NCBI GenBank assembly: GCA_963281255.1
Contig: OY725503.1
Location: forward strand, 2,108,001-2,172,000
Reading direction: 5' to 3'
Source: Aphrocallistes beatrix
Taxonomy: Eukaryota > Porifera > Hexactinellida > Sceptrulophora > Aphrocallistidae
DNA length: 64,000 nt
Shown here: in pieces, positions 57,069-64,000 of the stretch
Numbering within the stretch: position 1 is the first letter of the stretch
How the letters are laid out: the number at the start of each line of letters is the position of its first letter
Position numbers and translations under genes: made by a program
Notes under the pieces: model-generated
What the model was told of the DNA's origin: nothing
Databases searched by the model: none
What the model saw: the letters and a program-made list of their open reading frames with translations, nothing else

Positions 57069-59263
57069 CACAGGCCAACAAAAAAATATTTTTGTCTCTT
57101 GGCTCAGATTGTTGGAGCGTTTTTGGGGTATATCGGGGTTGCTGAAATCGAAAATACTATTAGTTTTGCTGAATTGGCTCTAGTTTTCTAGATATTACAG
57201 AACCTTAAATTTTGAGATAATTTACAAATATATGCGATTTGTAGGTTTATTACAACATTTACATCTATTTGTTCACTCTATTTCCAGCATATTAGAACCT
57301 TTCATGGATTCAAAGCGCATTAGACGTTGTTGCCTCAATGATCCTGATGTCTTTTGCTATATTTGTGGTGAATATATGACAAAGGAACATCGTTTTAATG
57401 TTAGAGATGTCACCAAAAAAGCTTATCAGGCTTACTTTGGTATGAAGTTAGGCGATCAGGATAAGTCATGGAGCCCTCACAAAGTGTGCAAGTATTGCAC
57501 AGAAACCCTCCGCTTGTGGACACAAGGAAAAGCCAAATCCATGAAGTTTGGGATACCAATGGTTTGGCGAGAGCCCAAGAACCATCACGATGACTGTTAC
57601 TTCTGCATGGTTAACATGTCTGGATGGAACCGAATGAAAAAGAATTCGTGGCAATATCCTGACATAGATTCTGCAAGACGGCCAATTCCACACTGCAGCG
57701 AAATTCAGGTGCCTGTTTTTACATCTTTACCTGATCTAGTTCCTGATACTGCGTTTACTCAGGCTATTGATGAATCGTCGGACAGCACTTACAGCAGCAA
57801 TAGCTGTATTGAGTCGTTACAGATAAGTAAAGCGGAGCCTTTCACACAGGGGCAGCTCAACGACTTAGTGAGAGACTTAGGCTTGTCAAAAGATGCTTCA
57901 GAGATCCTGGCATCCCGTCTCAGTGAACACCATGTTCTCCACAGTGAAGCTATGATAACTTATTACCGACGCAGAGACGAAGAACTTATCCGCTATTTCA
58001 GTAAAGAAGGCGATTTCGTGTTTTGTAATAACATCCCAGGACTTCTCTCAGCGATGGGACTGTCCCAATACAATCCGAATGAGTGGCGTTTATTTATCGA
58101 CAGCTCTAAACGGAGTTTAAAGTGTGTGTTGCTGCATAATGGTAACAAGTTTGCCTGTGTTCCGATCGGCCATTCAGTAATCTTGAAAGAGCACTACGCA
58201 ACTGTAAAGATGGTCCTACAAAAGCTGTGTTATGATGAACATAACTGGATCGCGTGTGTGGACTTGAAAATGGTCAACATTCTGTTAGGACAGCAAAGTG
58301 GTTACACTAAATACCCATGCTTTCTTTGTTTGTGGGACAGCAGAGCGGATGAGGTGCACTGGGAAAAGAAGAACTGGCCCGTTCGTCAAGAGCTCGCCGT
58401 GGGGGAAAAGAATATCGTTAACGAGCCACTAGTTAGCCGTGACCGTATCATCCTACCCCCACTACATATCAAGTTGGGACTGATGAAACAATTCGTAAAG
58501 GCATTGAACAAAGATGGTACCTGTTTCAGCTACCTCTGCTCAGTATATCCTGGTCTGAGTAGCGAAAAACTTAAGGCAGGAATTTTTGATGGGCCACAAA
58601 TCAGAAAACTGATAAAAGATGAAGATTTCGCCTCACACATGACTGGGGTAGAGGCTGCCGCGTGGTATTCCTTTGTCGATGTTGTAAAGGGATTTCTAGG
58701 CAACACCAAAGTAGCTAACTACCAGAATCTGGTCGAAGGCATGCTCAAGAACTTCCACAGTCTGGGAACCAGAATGAGCATAAAACTTCATTACCTCTAT
58801 AGCCATTTAGAGAGATTCCCTGAAAATCTTGGTGATTTAAGCGAAGAACAGGGCGAGCGATTCCACCAAGACATCAGGACTATGGAGGAACGGTACCAAG
58901 GACGATGGGACGCTCACATGTTGTCAGATTACTGCTGGAGCCTTATGCGTGATTGCGCCCAGGAACCTCACAAGAGGAAATCGTATAAGAGAACGTTCGT
59001 TCATGATTGATAAGTATTCAGATCATATTATATCTCAAATTATCTGCTTATTACGTACGTTCAATTCTAGTTATAAGGTAATACATACATACTATATACT
59101 ATCAGTGAACACGATTCACGGATACTGAAAAACACATAATTTTACAATATCACAAAAAGTAGAGCCAATTGACCAGAACTAGTGCCATTTTCGAACTCAG
59201 TGACCCCGATATACCCTAGAAATAGTCTCAACTTATCAGCCAAGAAAATGTTGTTGGCCAGTG
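57069..59263 (+). mobile_element. complete DNA transposon with ~130-bp TIRs, CAC ends, TTA duplication
   Basis: The left end cacaggccaacaaaaaaata pairs with the right end caagaaaatgttgttggccagtg (last 20 bases read inverted: cactggccaacaacattttc). The match continues inward: ggggtatatcggggttgctg against the inverse of the text at about 59195-59215, and gaattggctctagttttc against the inverse of aaaagtagagccaattgacc. TTA lies at 57066-57068 and 59264-59266. CAC termini with a 3-bp duplication fit the EnSpm/CACTA (CMC) group. The single intact ORF fills the interior. Confidence 0.75.
57304..59010 (+). CDS. uncharacterized Cys-rich, probably DDE-type transposase (568 aa)
   Basis: Intact ORF. The start MDSKRIRRCC at 57304 is preferred over an upstream in-frame ATG at 57232, because ttctatttccag just before it looks like a 3' splice site and the extra 24 residues are not conserved-looking. 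Residues 8-105 carry Cys/His clusters (FCYICGEY, PHKVCKYC, HHDDCYFC), probably zinc-binding. A spacer (135-180) is Ser/Asp-rich. The second half contains WRLFIDSSKRSL (Asp266), WIACVDLKMVN (Asp320), YPCFLCLW (Cys339, Cys342) and DLSEEQGERFHQD (Glu514/515/518). Their order and spacing suggest a DDE nuclease with a Cys insertion. Similar 'uncharacterized' proteins occur in arthropods and Hydra, from memory. The enclosing inverted repeats argue that it is the element's transposase. Function is inferred. Confidence 0.75.
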   Translation: MDSKRIRRCCLNDPDVFCYICGEYMTKEHRFNVRDVTKKAYQAYFGMKLGDQDKSWSPHKVCKYCTETLRLWTQGKAKSMKFGIPMVWREPKNHHDDCYFCMVNMSGWNRMKKNSWQYPDIDSARRPIPHCSEIQVPVFTSLPDLVPDTAFTQAIDESSDSTYSSNSCIESLQISKAEPFTQGQLNDLVRDLGLSKDASEILASRLSEHHVLHSEAMITYYRRRDEELIRYFSKEGDFVFCNNIPGLLSAMGLSQYNPNEWRLFIDSSKRSLKCVLLHNGNKFACVPIGHSVILKEHYATVKMVLQKLCYDEHNWIACVDLKMVNILLGQQSGYTKYPCFLCLWDSRADEVHWEKKNWPVRQELAVGEKNIVNEPLVSRDRIILPPLHIKLGLMKQFVKALNKDGTCFSYLCSVYPGLSSEKLKAGIFDGPQIRKLIKDEDFASHMTGVEAAAWYSFVDVVKGFLGNTKVANYQNLVEGMLKNFHSLGTRMSIKLHYLYSHLERFPENLGDLSEEQGERFHQDIRTMEERYQGRWDAHMLSDYCWSLMRDCAQEPHKRKSYKRTFVHD

Positions 59264-59284
59264 TTATAGATAATCTAAACTTAT

Positions 59285-60003
59285 TCTCCTAAAAACACAG
59301 ATATTGTAGGTTAATAAAGTTAATGAGGTGACCAAAAGTGGTCACACTGCGTTGCGTATACTGTATATACTGTAACCCTATCCCTAAGAAATGTGAGGAA
59401 CTGAAAAAGAACATAAGACGGGAATTAAGGATCAAAGTGAATGCATTGGGGAAAGTGACAGAAATTTTAAAAAAAATTATCTCAATTAATGTTGGTCCAG
59501 AGTCGTGAAGTAGGAAATCTGTACCATTAGGTAGAAAAGTATATTCCACTGGAATATTTAAAGAAAGGAGGTCATCAGCAGGCTGAGGGGGGAATTTGTA
59601 TGCTGATTTCTCTGCCTTTGTATAGTTCTTTTCAAACATGATTTTGAGGGCAACTGTGCAGCAGAAGAATCAGGAATGTTCGTCGGGTTTCAGCGATTAT
59701 CATCTGTGTTGGTTCCTGAGTAGTGGTTGCTCTCTCACGTAATGCCTGTAATTCCATCAATGCAGGCGTCTTTGGAGCATCCCCCGCATGATTGTGCTCG
59801 CCCACGTACTTTATAATTACATCACCATTCAAATGCAGTCGTCCACGACACTTTGTTTTGGTTTTATGGTCACAGTACCAGCTAGTAGTGCCAGGAACAT
59901 ACAATTCTCTGTCTTTGGTATAGAAAAAGCCATCTTTTTCAATTTTGAGTTTGCCTTTCTCGGAAGTTAGTTTGCGAAATATATTAAGTAATAATCTCGA
60001 AAA
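59285..60003 (-). pseudogene. FLYWCH zinc-finger / MULE transposase N-terminal remnant
   Basis: On the minus strand: RKLTSEKGKLKIEKDGFFYT, WYCDHKTKTKCRGRLHLNGD and YVGEHNHAGDAPK (59780-59990) form a FLYWCH finger (C..C..H-x-H). ALRERATTTQEPTQMIIAET follows. After a frame change, PPQPADDLLSLNIPVEYTFL and TDFLLHDSGP (59500-59600) match the region that links the finger to the MULE catalytic domain in arthropod proteins. The catalytic triad is not preserved; the last part to 59285 is decayed. It lies just outside the transposon ending at 59263. Confidence 0.75.
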
Positions 60004-60049
60004 GTTGCTTAGCTTTTATACTTTGTAGCATCTAATTTATGAAGACATT

Positions 60050-60178
60050 GTAATGTAGTGATGAAATGCCACTATCCGCGATGAATTGACTGTGATGAAT
60101 TGTTTGTGATGAATTGTCACCAGTGATGAATGGTTCGTGATGAATTGACTGTGATGAATTGTTTGCGATGAATTGTCG
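60050..60178 (+). repeat. minisatellite of gtgatgaattg units
   Basis: About nine imperfect 10-12 bp units (tgtgatgaattgtttgtgat...). Confidence 0.85.
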
Positions 60179-60640
60179 TGCTTCCGTATGATACAGATAT
60201 GGTAATACCTATTCTGAAAAATCACATAAACCTTGTTATAATCAAAGTTAGAAGAATTGCGAACCTGTTCAGAAGATCTCCTACAAAAAATGATACACTT
60301 CAAATTTATGTTAGAGAAATTCAGAATGGGAAGGAAATGAAACTAATCCTCGATTGTAAAACAAGATGGAACAGTTTGCTCACAATGATTGAGCGCTTTG
60401 TAGTTCTCAAATATCCAATAAGTAAAGCGGTAATAGATGATTCATGCAGCATTAATATCTATATTATGAATGGAAAATACAAGAATATATAATAAAATGT
60501 CTAAAGCACCAGTGTAGAAGCTGAAAGAGCTTTTTCTTCTGCTGGGCTATTCAATTAAGGTCAAGTTTGAGTGATTCATCCTTAGACTCTTTAGTATTTC
60601 TCAAAGGATATTTCAAAAGTAAATAGGAATATTGGAAAGT
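60179..60640 (+). pseudogene. hAT transposase C-terminal fragment
   Basis: VRRIANLFRRSPTKNDTLQI and LILDCKTRWNSLLTMIERFV (60250-60390) match family A near its middle. After a large deletion, a decayed dimerisation block (SVEAERAFSSAG in a shifted frame, about 60508-60545) and a Leu/Ser-rich end follow. The flank to about 60716 contains hAT-like cctgggtaccctggtatt. Confidence 0.7.
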
Positions 60641-60716
60641 ATTCTATAAACTTAATAAAATACCTGGGTACCCTGGTATTAGCTTGGCAATGGATTCGAG
60701 AACCGGGTATTAGAAT

Positions 60717-63480
60717 TCGAGAGACACCCCCAGTCTATGTATGCTTGTAAGGTATGAATATGCACTGAAAGTTATGAGGAGAATTTTGAAGATGATGCGA
60801 TGTTTAACAGGCAGCCAGTAGAGGTTGATAAGAAGAGGAGATGACGAGAAGGTACGAGAGACATTATAGATAAGCCTGGCTGGACTGTTCTGGACTCGCT
60901 GGAGTCGAGCTAAGAGGAATGAGGGGCAACCATACAAGAGACTGTTACAGTAATCAAGATGAGATGTGATAAGATAATTAACAAGAGTTACACAAACTTC
61001 CCTATATAATACGTCGGATGTTATAGATGTAGTAGAAGCAGGAGAGGCAACTTTGCTGATCTGAGTAAACATTAGGAGGGTGTTGTCGAGCCAGGTTCCA
61101 AGATTCCGTACTTCTTTGGAAGAAGAGATTCTCGACTCACCAACAGAGATGCTATCAGTTTGAACCTTAGATAGTTGTTGACGAGTCCCTATTATAAGGA
61201 ACTCAGTCTTGGTGTCATTGATAAGCAACTTGTTGGTGAGGAGCCAGGAACGGATCGCAGAGATGCAGATTGGATGGCGGTGAAAGCAGAATCTTCATGA
61301 AGAGATCGAACCGGGTTTAAAAGAAAGATAGACCTGAGTATCGTCGGCATAGCAGTGCATATCGGGGAGGTGGGAACTAATGAGGTGGAATAGAGGACTA
61401 GTATAGAAACTAAAGAGAAGTGGACCAAGACAAGAACCCTGAGAAATTCCGTGTTCAAGTTGGATATTGGAGGAACAGAACCTTTTATCGAGACGAATTT
61501 AGCCCTAACATAGAGGTAAGATTCAAACCAAGACAGAGAAGTGCCGCAAATGCCGAAATGAGACTGGAGAGGGTTGAGTAAGATGGTATGGTCGACAGTG
61601 TCGAAGGCTGAACTAAGAGCAAGAAGAACCAGAAGGGATACGTGTTGGCGAATCATGCTGAGGAAGATGTCGTTTGTGACCTTCAGGAGCGTAGTCACCG
61701 TACTGTGGTGTTTACGATAGGCAGACTGCGTCCCGGGGAGAGATGATGTAATGTAAGATGATTCACGACTTGGATGGAAGCTGCCCTCTCAGCGATCTAA
61801 GAAATGAAAGAAAGATTGCTAAGTGGACGATAGTTAGAGAAGATCGGTTCGAGATTCGGTCTTTTAAGTTTGGTCAATATGATGGCGCGTTTCCAGGGAG
61901 AAGGAAAATGACCAGTGAAGAGGGAACCATTTACGATTTTCGTAAGGATGGGTGCTATGATGGGTAGAGATTATTTGACCAGGGATGTTGGGGATAGGAT
62001 CGAGGATGCAAAATTCATTAGGTGCAGAGGAAACAATGGAAACAATTTCTTCCTCAGATAATTCTTGAATTGGTGGAAAGCATGTTGGGATTCGATGTTT
62101 GAGTTATCTGAGGGGGTAACGGAAGACGACGATGCACTTGAATCAATGGTGGAACGGATGTTATCAACCTTAAGAACAAAGAAGTTGGCGAGTTCCTGAG
62201 AAAGAGCAACCTTATTAGCATGAGGTGGTAGGACCTGTGGCTGACGTAATCCGAGAAGTGAGTTAGCCTTACGGAAGAGTGAGCGCTGGTCATGACAGGA
62301 CTGACTAATCCAATCAGAATAAAAACTGCGAAGTTCCCTGTTCATCAGATCAGTCACAAGATTCCTCTGATGCTTGAATTCAGCCAAATGGTCAGTATCA
62401 TTAGACTGGCGCCACTTCCGTTCAGTTTTCCTTCTCGCATGCTTGGCCTGATTGATGCTACTGGTGAACCAAGGGACACGGGGACGGGTGACTATGGTTT
62501 TGGATCGCGAGGGAGCGTGCTGATCATAGATTGAAGATAGGGTTCTGCTAATGATGCTATAAGTTCCTCAAGATGCTCAGGTGGGCTAGCACAGAGATCG
62601 GAGGAAGCGAGATCAGCAAGAAAGATTGGGAGGTTGATGGATTTGTAACGATAGGAAACCTCCTGAGAGGAAAGAGAAGGTTTAGAAAGCGAGAGACTAC
62701 AAGAGATGGAGAAATGGTCAAAGAATAGATGGACGGAAGAGGGATCAGAGAGGATGATGTTATCAGCAGAACTGGATATTATCAGATCGAGACTGTGACC
62801 CTTCTCATGAGTTGGCCGTGGCCGATTCATATGCTGGATCAAAGATAGAGAACGAAGGGAGAGATATTCCAATCCGAGAACTCAAAAGATGATACCTCAC
62901 CAGATGTAATGCACTTCAGGGGGAAGGAATGAATCACGACAGAGAAGTGCAGTGCCTCCACCCTGGCGATGCGCTGTCCTAGCACAATCAAGGGGTTGGT
63001 AGCCTGGTAGAGTGCATTCAGATCTCACGACCGCATCCCTTGACGTGAACCAGGTCTCAGTAACAGCAACAACGTCAGGATAGTGGTCAGATACATAGTC
63101 AAGAAAACGAGAGGATTTAGTCATAAGATTCCGAGCGTAGAGAAGATGGAAGGATATACTACGAGGATGACCACGCGGGGAAGATTTAATCGATTTGATA
63201 GTAATAAGATTGGATGGATTTCGAGTAGAAGAAATACGCATGGTGTTAGGCAAGAGGGTAGGATAAAGATGAGAATAAGAATTAGGGAGAAGTAGAGAAG
63301 AAATAAGAAGGGGAAAGTGAGCCAGGTATGTAGCACCTGTCTCCTCCGAGTGAGCGCAGCGAGCGAGGGGGAGGAGAGCTGTAGGCCTATATTGAGGAAT
63401 GGTTGGTGGTTGTGGTGGAGTAGAGAGAATAGGAGAATTCGGATTTGCGAGTGAGAAAAGATTCCTATCAGCATTTCTTG
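60717..63480 (-). pseudogene. L2/CR1-like non-LTR retrotransposon ORF2, frameshifted
   Basis: Reads leftward. Apurinic-type endonuclease: PDVVAVTETWF, GGGTALLCR (62897-63253), then EKGHSLDLIIS and FFDHFSISC (62492-62872). Linker QRNLVTDLMNRELRSFYSDW (61971-62387). Reverse transcriptase: LLALSSAFDTVDHTILL (about 61560-61620), GSCLGPLLFS and HCYADDTQVYLS (YADD box near 61345, in a shifted frame). Thumb-like end: HLDYCNSLLYGCPSFLLARL and YWLPVKHRIIFKIL (60710-61228). Order and motifs are those of L2/CR1/Rex1 elements. At least four frame breaks. The 3' end is cut beside the hAT fragment, with no poly(A). The region 63290-63480 may be its 5' leader. Confidence 0.85.
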
Positions 63481-63527
63481 TTGTGATAATTGTCCTTCAA
63501 TTTTAATTTAAGGGACTTAAATTAGTA

Positions 63528-63620
63528 TTACAAGCACACATCGCTTGCTTTCGCTGCTTGGGTCTCAAACACTTCGTGTCTGCAAGTCTCGACCGCTAGA
63601 TGCCTGTGCTAATGCATGGT
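63528..63620 (+). repeat. R1 GC-rich end, diverged
   Basis: acaagcacacatcgcttgct and cacttcgtgtctgcaagtct, then gatgcctgtgct. The body of R1 does not follow. Confidence 0.6.
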
Positions 63621-64000
63621 TAATAGCCCAGAAATAAACATAACCAACATCATGATGAGAAAGCCCAACTCAATTTTAAGTCATTACAGTAATTAGCATA
63701 CTGTTATAACATACAAGTAAATTCAATATGATCAAATAAGAAAGATTTTTCAGAAGCTAGGCAGTAATTGGTTATATGCGTCATAAATTTTTCAGTTTCA
63801 AAATTAAGTAAATGCATTTAAATGTCTCTAATTTAGTATATTTTCAAGCACTGCATTGTAGTATATGCTAAAAGTGATACTCAATGCTAATTGATTAATA
63901 TAGAAAAGTACACATTTTTCAGATATCCCTCCAAAAGCTAAATAGAAAAGTCACTCTCCACATAAAATGATCTCTCGACCCCTATACACCCTGACATTTT
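63621..64000. other. no recognisable gene
   Basis: AT-rich sequence to the window end. No repeat family was recognised. Confidence 0.4.

Noticed and set aside
57232-57303. N-terminal 24 residues preceding MDSKRIRR as part of the transposase
   Set aside because: They lie upstream of a good 3' splice-site-like ttctatttccag, are merely hydrophobic, and are probably untranslated or intronic.

Overview
The window reads as nuclear DNA of an invertebrate animal. It is AT-rich, has almost no long ORFs, and is packed with eukaryotic transposable elements. A salmon-louse-like copepod is my guess from general familiarity with such repeats; the sequence does not prove a species. Only two conventional host genes are visible. 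One is a complete, uninterrupted palmitoyl-protein thioesterase 1 (PPT1) gene at 15025-15927 (+). The other is the last coding exon of a CYB5D1-like gene at 39103-39333 (-), which is too short to stand out as an ORF. No tRNA, rRNA or CRISPR was recognised.

Everything else is mobile or repetitive. 0.2-2.7 kb: a decayed P/THAP element inserted in an older repeat (called R1 here). 2.8-6.6 kb: a long repeat (R2) joined to the N-terminal half of a Helitron Rep/helicase. 6.7-9.8 kb: R1 copies and small inverted-repeat elements. 10.4-13.1 kb: a large palindromic element (R3) with a foldback element nested in it and a terminal tandem duplication. 13.8-14.7 kb: pogo-like and hAT MITEs. 17-21.9 kb: nested pogo-like MITEs, a Tc1 element one frameshift from intact, and a MITE with a 12-copy internal array. 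22.3-23.7 kb: R2. 24.9-30.9 kb: R1 copies around a 2.65 kb palindrome and an LTR-retrotransposon gag/protease relic. 31.1-33.5 kb: a hAT relic. 34-39 kb: MITEs, one carrying two further insertions. 40-44 kb: a THAP-like fragment and a three-level nest in a Tc1 relic. 46.9-48.7 kb: ZBED-like and Tc1 relics. 49.2-53.3 kb: a hAT inside a hAT. 53.9-55.7 kb: R2 beside the C-terminal Helitron half. 55.9-56.6 kb: a 140-bp tandem array.

The most striking unit is 57069-59263. It carries one intact ORF, encoding 568 aa with N-terminal Cys/His clusters and a plausible DDE-type second half. The ORF lies between roughly 130-bp imperfect inverted repeats that start with CAC and are flanked by TTA on both sides. 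It looks like a complete, possibly autonomous DNA transposon whose protein is usually left 'uncharacterized'. 59.3-63.5 kb holds a FLYWCH/MULE relic, a hAT fragment and an L2/CR1-like LINE.

The elements interact mostly as hosts and targets of each other. Target-site duplications are readable for several of them and give a relative insertion order. Two different inverted-repeat elements (the THAP element and a foldback family) entered the same GGACAGAC site in two separate R1 copies.
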